Assembly: GCF_000223905.1 (NCBI RefSeq)
Contig: NC_015943.1
Span: 124,001-188,000 of the forward strand
Source: Haloarcula hispanica ATCC 33960
GTDB lineage: Archaea > Halobacteriota > Halobacteria > Halobacteriales > Haloarculaceae
DNA length: 64,000 nucleotides
Direction of reading: 5' to 3'
Positions 25,715 to 34,522 of the stretch are shown piece after piece (the first letter of the stretch is position 1; the number at the start of each line of letters is the position of its first letter). The notes below the pieces were generated by a model that was not told where the DNA came from, did no database searches, and saw only the letters and a list, made by a program, of their open reading frames with translations. Made by a program: the position numbers and the translations under genes.

Positions 25715-26397
25715 CACAATCCTATCGGCCATGTCGATAATATTCTTCACTTCAGAGAAGATGATACAACCTCCCTGGAGCCGAGGACGCTATTTGAGCC
25801 GATAATGATCGTTCGTTGATTCGGCAGTTGCTTACGGATGGAGTAGCGACGAGGAACCACGACAGCTATCCCGAACTGAACTCACCAAGGCCGATTGCTC
25901 GTGGTCCAGCAGCTCAATGACATGGGGATCGTCGTTGCCGGAGTTGTTGACTCGTGACGAAATCTCGTCGGCGTCTACGTCTTTAACCAGCACGAGAGTG
26001 GTTCGGAGTGGGTTGTTGGTTATTTTGAGGCTCACGAGGTCGAACCCCCACACCCCGTGTGCGATATGAAATCGGGAGGAGAGTGGGAGGGGGTGGTCGA
26101 AGAGATAGACAACGAAACACCAGAAATCCGCGATTTCATGGAAAAGAATTCTCAAAGACAGCAATATTAAGCTGACTACATCTTATGGAAATCTTTATAT
26201 AGCTACCCTGTCAACTATATCCGTACCGGAACTAGGGTCTGTCGAAATGGAATAGTATATCTCGTGACATAACAACTCTCAATTGTTCCTTTGCTTTTTC
26301 CTGGGTTGACGGTCTTTGCCGGTCCTGTGTCTTCTCGTGGGTTCTCCGGGCGAATACCAAGTTCCTCAGATGATTCATCTCCGTTCCCCCTCTCGCT
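25715..26397. other. origin-proximal intergenic region with a reversed origin repeat
   Basis: No supported gene. An inverted origin repeat (minus orientation, ending in CGCACACGGGG) lies at 26046-26072. A minus-strand frame around 25840-26040 reads protein-like (SLKITNNPLRTTLVLVKDVDADE) but has no plausible start and may be a relic. Confidence 0.4.
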
Positions 26398-26722
26398 AAA
26401 TTCATATCGCACACGGGGTGTGGGGGTAGCTTAGTGACGAGATCCCATCTCACTCAGGATAGCCGAGAGATATTCTTGGTACTATCCGGCCCGAGACTAC
26501 GTCTGATATTTCATCTTGCACACGGGGGGTGCCTCCGCCGAGTTCTTTTGACTCGCCTTGACATCAACAGCTGTTTGATGAATTATTCGGGATTTCATAT
26601 CGCACACGGGGGGTGACTACGACCAATTGATTTCGCCCGCGGTTACCCAATCTCATCTACTACCCTCGCCTAAATGCACTCTACCTCTTGAATTCGGATG
26701 ATTTAACCTCGCACACGGTATC
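26398..26722 (+). repeat. origin recognition repeats upstream of orc1/cdc6
   Basis: Copies with core TCGCACACGGGG at 26399-26426, 26508-26532, 26592-26615 and a shortened one at 26701-26722. They have the form of haloarchaeal ORB sites bound by Orc1/Cdc6. The last lies just upstream of the orc1 TATA-like box (26727-26736), which suggests autoregulation. Confidence 0.85.
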
Positions 26723-26758
26723 ACTATTTATTTATAGTTTCGCCCTAACTGCGCAAAC

Positions 26759-28105
26759 ATGCCTGACGGCGACGATCAAGAATCCCTCTCACAATCTATT
26801 AAAGGCCGTCTTCAGGAGGGCGTTCAGAACTCTGTCTTTCGAGATAAGGGACTTCTCGACCCGGATGCCGTCATCGATGAGGACCGGATTGTCGGTCGCG
26901 ATGACCAACTGGACGACATTATCACCTACCTACGACCGGCACTGCAGGGGAATCGACCACCCAATATGCTCCTCTATGGGCCGTCGGGAACCGGCAAGTC
27001 ACTCATCATCAATGCGGTCTGTCAGCAGGTTCTCGAACTCGCGACCTCGCAAGGAGATCGGTTCGGTGTCATCAAAATCAACTGCCAGACGATCAAATCC
27101 CACGATCGGGCTGTCTATCGACTTGTGAAGAACGCGGCTGAAGAAGCTGGCGTCGACGTCGGCGTCCCAGAGAGTGGGATTTCGACTGACCAGAAGCTTG
27201 ATCGATTCTACGAGATTTTGAGCAATAACTTCGACTCAGTTATCATCATTCTCGACGAGGTCGACCTCCTAGTGGGTCGGCAACGTGATCCGAACGATGA
27301 GCCGGCGTATTCGAAACTGCTCTACCAACTGTCGCGAGCCTCCCAGCTTGGTCGCATCGAGGGGCACGTATCCGTTGCTGCGCTTACGAATGACCCCCGG
27401 TTCATGGAGGATCTCGACGGCCGGGCAGAGAGTTCGTTCAATCCGCAGGACGTCGTCTTTCCCGACTACGATGCGAACCAACTGCAGGCGATTCTCGAAC
27501 GCCGTCGCGACGCGTACCAAGACAACGTCCTTGAGGACGGAATTATTCCGATCAGTGCCGCATTTGCTGCTCAGGATCACGGTGACGCACGGAAAGCAAT
27601 CGATCTGTTCCGAAAGGCGGGTGAAATCGCCGACCGAGCTGAAGAAGATACGGTCCGTGAAGCGCATGTTCGCGATGCTCAGAAAGAGGCCGAACGGGAC
27701 CGAACGCTAACGCAGATGCAGGGATTATCAACGCAGAAGAAACTCTCACTTTACGCCACCGCGATTGTTCCTGTTTACTCGCAGCGAAATTTGAATGCCG
27801 TCCCCAGTACGGTTGCCTTCCGAGTGTACCAGTATCTCACCGACATTCTAGATGCTGCTGAAAAATCGCGCGACTCCTATTTGCGATATATGAATGAGGC
27901 TGAAACCTATAATTTCGTCACGTCTGAGAAACGTGGGCGCGGCTACGGCAGTGGTGTCCACAAGGAGTACACATTTGTCGACGATCCGGAAGTGGTCGCC
28001 GAGACACTCCAGACTGACTTCCGACTTGAGGGTGCTGAACACGAGGAAGATCTTGTCAAATCTGTTGTCAACGCGCAGATAGACGATTTCTTCGAAGGGA
28101 ACTAA
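26759..28105 (+). CDS. orc1: Orc1/Cdc6 replication initiator
   Basis: 448 residues. AAA+ ATPase with Walker A YGPSGTGKSLIIN (about residues 78-90), Walker B IIILDEVDLL (about 162-171) and sensor 1 ALTNDPRFM, followed by the lid and a C-terminal winged helix (YQYLTDILDAAEKSRDSYLRY region). The ATG at 26759 follows a TATA-like TTTATTTATA. Repeats on both sides of the gene make this the probable replication origin of the replicon and show that the initiator and its sites travel together. Confidence 0.95.
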   Translation: MPDGDDQESLSQSIKGRLQEGVQNSVFRDKGLLDPDAVIDEDRIVGRDDQLDDIITYLRPALQGNRPPNMLLYGPSGTGKSLIINAVCQQVLELATSQGDRFGVIKINCQTIKSHDRAVYRLVKNAAEEAGVDVGVPESGISTDQKLDRFYEILSNNFDSVIIILDEVDLLVGRQRDPNDEPAYSKLLYQLSRASQLGRIEGHVSVAALTNDPRFMEDLDGRAESSFNPQDVVFPDYDANQLQAILERRRDAYQDNVLEDGIIPISAAFAAQDHGDARKAIDLFRKAGEIADRAEEDTVREAHVRDAQKEAERDRTLTQMQGLSTQKKLSLYATAIVPVYSQRNLNAVPSTVAFRVYQYLTDILDAAEKSRDSYLRYMNEAETYNFVTSEKRGRGYGSGVHKEYTFVDDPEVVAETLQTDFRLEGAEHEEDLVKSVVNAQIDDFFEGN

Positions 28106-28131
28106 CACGAAGAGACGCCGACGGCGGCATC

Positions 28132-28364
28132 AAATTCGTTTCGCACACAGGGGAGTGGCCTCGGTGAGCGTATTATTAGAATGACTAAGTATGTCTGACA
28201 ACAGTACGCAAGATTTCATTTCGCACACGGGGTGTCTCCTCTAGACTGATCAGTCAATTCAGCTCTCACACGGGGTCCACGCGGAAAGCGACCAAAATCA
28301 TATCGCACACGGGGAGCCCTACCTCGACTCCGTCGGCGAATTCACTTCGCACACGGGGGGTGTG
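28132..28364 (+). repeat. origin recognition repeats downstream of orc1/cdc6
   Basis: Five further repeats: 28132-28157, 28212-28234, 28257-28278 (degenerate), 28294-28316 and 28339-28364, all in the same orientation as the upstream cluster. The best read as TTCACTTCGCACACGGGG. Together with the upstream set, ten sites surround the initiator gene. Confidence 0.85.
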
Positions 28365-28392
28365 ATCCGACGAAATAACAACAGTTGTCGTC

Positions 28393-28920
28393 TTATTCGT
28401 CCGGGTTGACTGGCCCTTTATATTTGGAGATTACCTTATCGTCTTCCCGCCACTGCCAGTAATAATAGCGGTTGTCGTTGATCTCCTTGATCGTGACTGT
28501 GGCTTTCGGCGGGACGTTGTCCGGAAGCTCATCCTGCTGCTCGTCAACCTCGTCGGGACGGCTGTTGTCCGTGACCCACGCTGCGGTGTACTTGGTAGTC
28601 TCGAAGGTGGGTTCCTCCGTGGACGCCTCCGCCGTGGTCGTCTCGCTGGATTCCACGATGGCTCGTGTCTCATTGGCCAACCGGGTGTGGTCGGCTTCTT
28701 CACCCACACGCTTCTCGTAGCCGGCGAGGCCCTCACCAGTGCGTCGGTCAACGAGCTCTGGAATTGGCTCCTTGTCCGACTGGTCTGCTTCGGGGAGATG
28801 CGCCAGACCGAGGCTTTCAGCCACTTCCGCGTCCGATTTGGTTTCGTACTCACTATGGTCCAGTTCCTCGGTTTTACTTCTCTTGTGGTATCGTTTACCG
28901 GCGCCCAGAGTTGACGACAT
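28393..28920 (-). CDS. hypothetical protein with DUF6788-like C-terminus
   Basis: 175 residues from ATG 28920 (MSSTLGAGKRYHKRSKTEE). The N-terminal 120 residues are acidic and of low complexity. The C-terminal 40 residues (VTIKEINDNRYYYWQWREDDKVISKYKGPV) resemble the DUF6788-like strand-rich motif found in many haloarchaeal plasmid proteins. It is convergent with the origin repeats and divergent from the conjugation operon. Function unknown. Confidence 0.7.
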   Translation of the reverse strand: MSSTLGAGKRYHKRSKTEELDHSEYETKSDAEVAESLGLAHLPEADQSDKEPIPELVDRRTGEGLAGYEKRVGEEADHTRLANETRAIVESSETTTAEASTEEPTFETTKYTAAWVTDNSRPDEVDEQQDELPDNVPPKATVTIKEINDNRYYYWQWREDDKVISKYKGPVNPDE

Positions 28921-29471
28921 GGGGGTGTGTGCGGCGACATTGATGACATGGGAGTGGTCCACGACATGGACGACCCAAAGCTCTGATTTCAATCTGGCTC
29001 GTTTACTGCCCCGCTTTTGTCTTTCTATGAAACTAACCTAATGACTGTTCTATTGATCCGATTCTATAGCTTCACTGCAGTCATCTTTGGCTGACCCAAT
29101 TATGTTAAATATACCACCAGCAGACACCGTCAATATTAGCTCTTTAATTACCGTAATATCTGACATAGTATCTGGGATTTCTGAGGCTGAATGAATAGTT
29201 AACAAGACTACTAGTTGATGTACTAATACGTATTCCACTTAGCATTAGGATTCATGCGGTTCGAAAATTAAGGCATTGCCGAGTAAGACTACCTATCACA
29301 ATCTAGAACCCTTCATCTTGTTCACAAGTTTTTTGATAGTCTCACTGTCAATACGTGCTGGCGAATTCAGAATAGGATTCACCAACTGTGTAAGAAAGGT
29401 AACACAACAGCGGTAGCGGATCACCTGTGGGGAATCGGTGGGCAAGCAAGACCGCAAAACCAGAGACATCT
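28921..29471. other. intergenic region before the conjugation operon
   Basis: AT-rich, with no strong gene. A minus-strand frame at 29050-29166 could encode a 38-residue peptide (MSDITVIKELILTVSAGGIF) but support is weak. The operon promoter should lie here; no clear TATA element was singled out. Confidence 0.35.
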
Positions 29472-29927
29472 ATGTCAACGCAAACCAACGAATCGAACGC
29501 ATCGAACACACAACCAACACTTTACACTCACGCGAAGCGGCGGTTTGCTGACGCGTGGCTCACGCCCGGCGTGCGACAGGCGACCCAACTGCTGTTGATC
29601 CTCACGCTGTTTGCTGGCTCGGCGATGGGCCAGACCGACGTCGGGAACATCTACTGTGACACTGCTGTCGAGGACGGCGTCGACGTCGTCTTTGGCGCAC
29701 TGGCTGGTCTTGGCCTGCCAGCGACGATGGTGTTCGTCGGTCGCAGTGGCCTGTCGTATATGCGAGCCTCTGGCAACCCGAACCAGCAAAACGAGGCTCG
29801 CCGGGACCTTATCCTCTCGCTGGTCGGCCTCGGCGTCGTCGTGCTGGCAATCGTGGCTCCAGAACTCATCACGAAGTTCGGGGACAACGTCGGTTTCGGC
29901 TTCTCTGACTGCGTGACGCCATTCTGA
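29472..29927 (+). CDS. pilin-like VirB2/TrbC-type protein
   Basis: 151 residues from ATG 29472 (MSTQTNESNASN). A hydrophilic N-terminus precedes a signal-like helix (QATQLLLILTLFAGSAMGQ, about residues 36-54) and two membrane helices (VVFGALAGLGLPATMVFVG and LILSLVGLGVVVLAIVAPELI) joined by a short polar loop. That is the layout of VirB2/TrbC conjugative pilins. It is the first gene of an eight- to nine-gene plus-strand operon that includes VirB4-, relaxase- and VirD4-like genes. Confidence 0.68.
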   Translation: MSTQTNESNASNTQPTLYTHAKRRFADAWLTPGVRQATQLLLILTLFAGSAMGQTDVGNIYCDTAVEDGVDVVFGALAGLGLPATMVFVGRSGLSYMRASGNPNQQNEARRDLILSLVGLGVVVLAIVAPELITKFGDNVGFGFSDCVTPF

Positions 29928-29934
29928 AGATACG

Positions 29935-32010
29935 ATGCCATCACTCCGCTCACTGCTGATGATCGCGGCCCTTTGCTCGCTGCTCTCGACAGCCGCAGCT
30001 GCGGGGCCGGCGGCCACTGGCAGCAACCCAGCCCAAATTGAGCGGGGGACGGCACACTCCCTTCCCGACGCGAGTCACGGTGGCGTGGGGATACTCCAAC
30101 AGAACGCCACCGCGCCGAATGGCTCCAACAGCGAGGGAACACAGACGAATCGCACTGACAACAACGACTCCAGCGTCCAAGACCCAGCAGGCAACGAGAC
30201 AGCAGGCAACAGGACAACAGCCAACGGAACCGAGGGCAACGAGTCCGTTGATCGAGGGCCAGCGGCGAACCAAACAGAAGCAAACAGATCCGTCGAACTC
30301 GGAGCAAGGCAGAACCTCAGCGCGAAAGTCTCGTGCTACGAGAACGCCTCGAACCCGCCGGCCAATGCGTCAGTGGGAGAAAACGCGACAGCAGGCGTTG
30401 TGCCCCCGAACCGGTCCTACCACCACAACCACACGTTCTTCCGTGCGCTGTGGTCTGGCGACCCTGACCATCCGAACCTTACGCGGGCCGACCGGACCGG
30501 GGCTGAGAACGGCACGCTGGCCGTCCTCCCCTCTTGCACGGGAGATATGGTCTCTCGCGAACCATCGAACACAACGCTGTGGAACCGGCCCGAACACGAC
30601 TCGTTCCGGACTGGCATCGAGAACGCCTCGCACCCAGTGAACGTCACGGACACTCGCTCTGGCATCTGGATTCGTGACGCCTACGTCGCGTTCTTCAGCA
30701 TCGAGCCATCAACGGTCGTCCACAAAAAGTCGGGTACGGAACGGCTGGTCCGTGCGAACGGGACCGTGCGTGCCATTCACGACTACCGGGTGTACATCTC
30801 GGAGTTCTTCGAGGACGACTTCCGCGTCCTGAATACGTCGACGAACACGACGCTGTACGCCAACGGCACTGCGATGGACAACAGCACTGCCGCCCAGCCC
30901 ACGCTCAACTACACGGAGATCAACGGGACCACGGAACTCCAGTTGGTCACGACGATCTCGACGAATCTCTCGGAGATTGGCGATGACGAGATTGACGAGT
31001 ACGAACTGACGGTTACGGACTCGCGGACGGTCCAGGTGGAAAACCTCTCCGAGCGGGAGATGGTCGTCGAGCCCGGCGTCGTCCCGAACGGCAGAGGGGC
31101 CACGACCGACGACTATCGGATCGGGACCGTAATCCCCGGCAGCTGGCAGAGCGTCCAGTTCGATGGCGGATACGAGGTCCAGAGCAAGTGGCGGTTCTAT
31201 ACCCGCTCACCGCCCGGCTGGGCGAACTGGTCGGAGAACACGACCACGCCAGTACGGCCACTCGAAACCCATGCTGTCCGGACGACGGAAGGTCCGGCAG
31301 TCACGGTCAACCGCGTCCAAAATGAGAGTTCCGACGGCTGGCGGTTCGTGCCGTCGCTCGAAGCGACGTATCCGACGAATGCGACTGTGAACACGACGGC
31401 GAACGCGACCAACAGGACGACGCTCCCGCCGGAGATTCGGATCAACCGTTCGGAGACGTTCACGACGGCAGATCGGTTCACGATACGGAGTGCGGAACAA
31501 CTCCGGACAGAGAACTTCGAGATCAACGGACTGGTTCGCGGGAACAGCATCGAACAGCCAGCGGACTCGACGAACCCGACGCTAATCCGCGAGGTCAACA
31601 TCACCTCTGAGGTCGTCAACTCGACTGACAACTCGACGGACCTGCTGGTCCGGGTCGAACCGACGGCTGGCTTCCCGATTGCGGCAGGGAACGTTACCGT
31701 CGCAACGGGACAGTCCCGGGTCGAACGGCCACTGTCTGGCGATGATGAGATTACGGTCACCGTCGACCAGGGCGAAGTCTCCTCGGCGATAGTCACGTAT
31801 CGTCCGGCCCAAATCTGGTGGGAGCAAGGGCGTGCTGTCCCGGTACGAGACACCCAAGAGCGGGTCGCCTACGAAGTGAATCTCCCCGACCTTGCGGAGT
31901 TCATCGACCTCGCTGTAGTGACGCTCCTGACGGTGTTGCCGGCTGTGCTGGCGCTGTATGGCTACGACGTCTGGACGAGAGGCAAATTTGTTGGTTGGTA
32001 TAATCCATGA
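29935..32010 (+). CDS. large exported sequon-rich membrane-anchored protein
   Basis: 691 residues with an N-terminal signal peptide (residues about 1-24, ending AAAAG) and one C-terminal membrane helix (LAVVTLLTVLPAVLALYGYDVW) followed by a short positively charged tail. The exported part is crowded with N-x-S/T sequons, especially in residues 55-190, predicting heavy N-glycosylation. No conjugation family is recognised, but the place between the pilin-like and lipoprotein genes suggests a surface component of the mating apparatus. It overlaps the next gene by 4 bp. Confidence 0.7.
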   Translation: MPSLRSLLMIAALCSLLSTAAAAGPAATGSNPAQIERGTAHSLPDASHGGVGILQQNATAPNGSNSEGTQTNRTDNNDSSVQDPAGNETAGNRTTANGTEGNESVDRGPAANQTEANRSVELGARQNLSAKVSCYENASNPPANASVGENATAGVVPPNRSYHHNHTFFRALWSGDPDHPNLTRADRTGAENGTLAVLPSCTGDMVSREPSNTTLWNRPEHDSFRTGIENASHPVNVTDTRSGIWIRDAYVAFFSIEPSTVVHKKSGTERLVRANGTVRAIHDYRVYISEFFEDDFRVLNTSTNTTLYANGTAMDNSTAAQPTLNYTEINGTTELQLVTTISTNLSEIGDDEIDEYELTVTDSRTVQVENLSEREMVVEPGVVPNGRGATTDDYRIGTVIPGSWQSVQFDGGYEVQSKWRFYTRSPPGWANWSENTTTPVRPLETHAVRTTEGPAVTVNRVQNESSDGWRFVPSLEATYPTNATVNTTANATNRTTLPPEIRINRSETFTTADRFTIRSAEQLRTENFEINGLVRGNSIEQPADSTNPTLIREVNITSEVVNSTDNSTDLLVRVEPTAGFPIAAGNVTVATGQSRVERPLSGDDEITVTVDQGEVSSAIVTYRPAQIWWEQGRAVPVRDTQERVAYEVNLPDLAEFIDLAVVTLLTVLPAVLALYGYDVWTRGKFVGWYNP

Positions 32011-32855
32011 CAAAGCAAAATATACCACGAAATAGCAGTATCGACCGCAGAACAGTGCTTGGACTCCTTAGCGGGAGCCTTGCCGCGCTTGCAGGCTGCA
32101 GTGGCGGGCTGTCTAATAGCGGTGACGGAGGTGACGGAAGCGCCGGCCCACCAGAAGAGCAGTCCGACTACATCGAAGAGACGTCGATTGAGATTGTCGA
32201 GAACGGCCGTCAATTGGCTCTGGAAGTGGCTGTGACCGATGAGATCGAGCCCTCATCGGTCAGCATCATCACAGAGTCCGGGCGGGAGTTCGTCAGCGAC
32301 TATTTCAGCCCCGGTGAAACCCGGACACGCCTTTCGCTAACAGAGGGCGAGGACTCGAATGAGCCGCTGCCTCGGGGCCAGCACACACTCTATCTCCGTG
32401 GTGACGACGTCGAAACTAAACTCCCACTCGAACTGGGCACCACGTTTGAGTTTGAAGAAGCCGTTCCTGGGACTGAGCACGAAAAGATCCGCGACGATAG
32501 CTTAGGGGTGGTTGTCCGGAATGTGGGCCAGCGAACTGGCGCAGCAACGCGGACAATCCTCAATGGAGAAAACAAAGACAGCAAAGCATTTGAACCAATA
32601 AAGCCGGGTGAAACCGGGATTGTCGAATTTACTTTTCTCCTCTCCGATGGCCCACACTGCGTAAAAGTCGAAGAAACGACTCTAAGAGAGGAGGAATTGA
32701 CTGTTGGATTCCTCTGGAGTGACCCGGTTACTGTCATCCAACCTATCAAGTATACTGACAGGTTTGACAGCACCGGTAACGGGTGCAAACGAACCCTAGC
32801 TGGTGAGCCAGAAGAGGTCACCACAACCCCGACAAAGACGGAGACGGAGACGTAG
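32007..32855 (+). CDS. Tat-exported lipoprotein
   Basis: 282 residues. A twin-arginine signal (SIDRRTVLGLLSGSLAALAGC) has its lipobox Cys near residue 32, then a Gly/Asp/Ser linker. The mature part looks like two beta-sandwich domains (residues 50-150 and 155-260), followed by a Thr/Glu-rich tail. Start ATG 32007 overlaps the previous stop. It is probably an envelope part of the conjugation machine, in the position of accessory VirB lipoproteins; no homology claimed. Confidence 0.72.
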   Translation: MTKQNIPRNSSIDRRTVLGLLSGSLAALAGCSGGLSNSGDGGDGSAGPPEEQSDYIEETSIEIVENGRQLALEVAVTDEIEPSSVSIITESGREFVSDYFSPGETRTRLSLTEGEDSNEPLPRGQHTLYLRGDDVETKLPLELGTTFEFEEAVPGTEHEKIRDDSLGVVVRNVGQRTGAATRTILNGENKDSKAFEPIKPGETGIVEFTFLLSDGPHCVKVEETTLREEELTVGFLWSDPVTVIQPIKYTDRFDSTGNGCKRTLAGEPEEVTTTPTKTETET

Positions 32856-32857
32856 CA

Positions 32858-34522
32858 ATGCAGTCGGGAATTGCTGGGGAAATCGTGAAGGAGGTTGTCG
32901 AGAGAGTGGTTGGAGAACTCTCATCGGCAATTACAGCTGGTATCAGCGGCTTCTTTGCTCAACTTAAAACGCAGATAATCAATTATCTTGATGGGTTTTT
33001 CCAAGCCATTATTGATCCGATGGTGCGGACGCCTGCTCCTGAAGGACCGAATTCAGCAGCCCCCGTCGACATTGCATTTGAGTCTGCGAGTAATGTCCCA
33101 TGGGACTCGCTAATATCGGGTATCTATTTTGAGGGGGTAGTCGGGCTAGCACTCGGACTGCAGTTCATCGTCTTGGCGATGATTGGGCTTAGATACGGGT
33201 CGATGAACCCGATTATCCGGAAGAAACTCCTACGTCGCCTCGGAGTAGCATTTCTTTCGCTGTTCTTCTGGCTCCCGGTAGCCTCGCTGGGGACGCAGTT
33301 CTTCGACGCTATCGGAAATGTAATCTACCGTTCCGGTCAGTCGAAAGAAGAGATTGCTGCACTAATCAGCTCAGCCCAGCAGATTGCGGATCTCAGCCTT
33401 GGGATCTTCGTCGTTCTGATGATCGTCGGACTGTACGTTTACCTCAAGGCGGCGTTCATCTTCATCACTCGGTGGCTGCTGGTCTTCCTGCTGACGCTGT
33501 CGATGCCACTGGTTGCGACGTTCTGGGCAGTCGAAGTCTGGCCGCTGAACCGCTTCTCGGGACTGGCAAAACAGGTCGCCGGCGCGTATCCCGGAGTCCT
33601 CGCTGCGGGTATCCCGCCTGCAATCTTGATCCGCATGAGCTTCGAGGCGACAAACTGGGGACTTCCCTCTAAGCTATCGCTGTTCATCAGCCTCGTGACG
33701 CTGTACTTGGCGGCGAAGTCTCAGAAGGTCCTCATCCAGCGCAGTAGCCGTGTGGCAATCCAAGTCAGCGAACAGGCGCTCGCCGGCGGCAAAAAACCAC
33801 TCAAGATCGGTGCGGCGGCTGGTGGTGCGGCGGCGACAGCCGGCGCTGGCGCGGTCGGCGGCCCCGGCGCAGCAATGGCGACGGGTGGCACGATTCGAGC
33901 TGCCTCAGGCGCTGCAAAAGGGCGTGTCGGCAGTGCTGCCACGGGAGCCCAGATGGTCCACCGCCAGATGGCAGCTAACCCCGCTGGCATGAAGAGGGGT
34001 TCTAGCGGCGGCCCCACCGGCTCCGGTGGCGGCAGTAGTCCCACCGGCTCCGGAGGTGGCGGCAACAGTGGCTCCGGCGGCGGTGGCTCAGGCGGTTCCG
34101 CTCCGCCTTCTGGCGGCGGCAGTGGCAGTAGCGGGTCTGGTGGATCTGGTGGCTCACCGCCCTCTGGCGGCGGGAGCGGCAGTGGAAGTCCCCTCAACAG
34201 CCGATTCACCAACGGTGGTTCGTCCGGCTCGTCCGGCGACTCTAAGAGTGACGACACCCCGATTAGTGAACTCCAGACGAAGATGGAGCAGCAAACCAAG
34301 ATGGAGCGCCAGACGCAGATCAACTCTGGCGATACCAGAGTCTACGAGTCTGACTCAGACCCGCCGTTCTCGGATGGGAAACCCGACGAAAACGGGACCG
34401 ATACCGACTCTGGTGGGTCCGAGTCGTACGACTCGCTCAAGGATGTGTTTGCGACTGATGACGATATATTAGGGCCGGATGTGTACCGCGACGGCCTGCC
34501 GCACAAGGAGGATGACGACTAA
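32858..34522 (+). CDS. VirB6/TrbL-like polytopic membrane protein
   Basis: 554 residues. An N-terminal amphipathic region (GIAGEIVKEVVERVVGELSS) leads to about six membrane helices between residues 75 and 300, including LALGLQFIVLAMIGL, LGIFVVLMIVGLYVYLKAAFIFI and WLLVFLLTLSMPLVATFWAV. The C-terminal 250 residues are Gly/Ser/Pro-rich low complexity. The arrangement fits VirB6/TrbL channel proteins, which often have long variable tails. The ATG of the next gene overlaps its last base, so translation is coupled. Confidence 0.8.
   Translation: MQSGIAGEIVKEVVERVVGELSSAITAGISGFFAQLKTQIINYLDGFFQAIIDPMVRTPAPEGPNSAAPVDIAFESASNVPWDSLISGIYFEGVVGLALGLQFIVLAMIGLRYGSMNPIIRKKLLRRLGVAFLSLFFWLPVASLGTQFFDAIGNVIYRSGQSKEEIAALISSAQQIADLSLGIFVVLMIVGLYVYLKAAFIFITRWLLVFLLTLSMPLVATFWAVEVWPLNRFSGLAKQVAGAYPGVLAAGIPPAILIRMSFEATNWGLPSKLSLFISLVTLYLAAKSQKVLIQRSSRVAIQVSEQALAGGKKPLKIGAAAGGAAATAGAGAVGGPGAAMATGGTIRAASGAAKGRVGSAATGAQMVHRQMAANPAGMKRGSSGGPTGSGGGSSPTGSGGGGNSGSGGGGSGGSAPPSGGGSGSSGSGGSGGSPPSGGGSGSGSPLNSRFTNGGSSGSSGDSKSDDTPISELQTKMEQQTKMERQTQINSGDTRVYESDSDPPFSDGKPDENGTDTDSGGSESYDSLKDVFATDDDILGPDVYRDGLPHKEDDD

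Noticed and set aside
25832-26164. 110-codon minus-strand frame before orc1
   Set aside because: It runs through an origin repeat and has no plausible start or promoter; only its central part looks protein-like.
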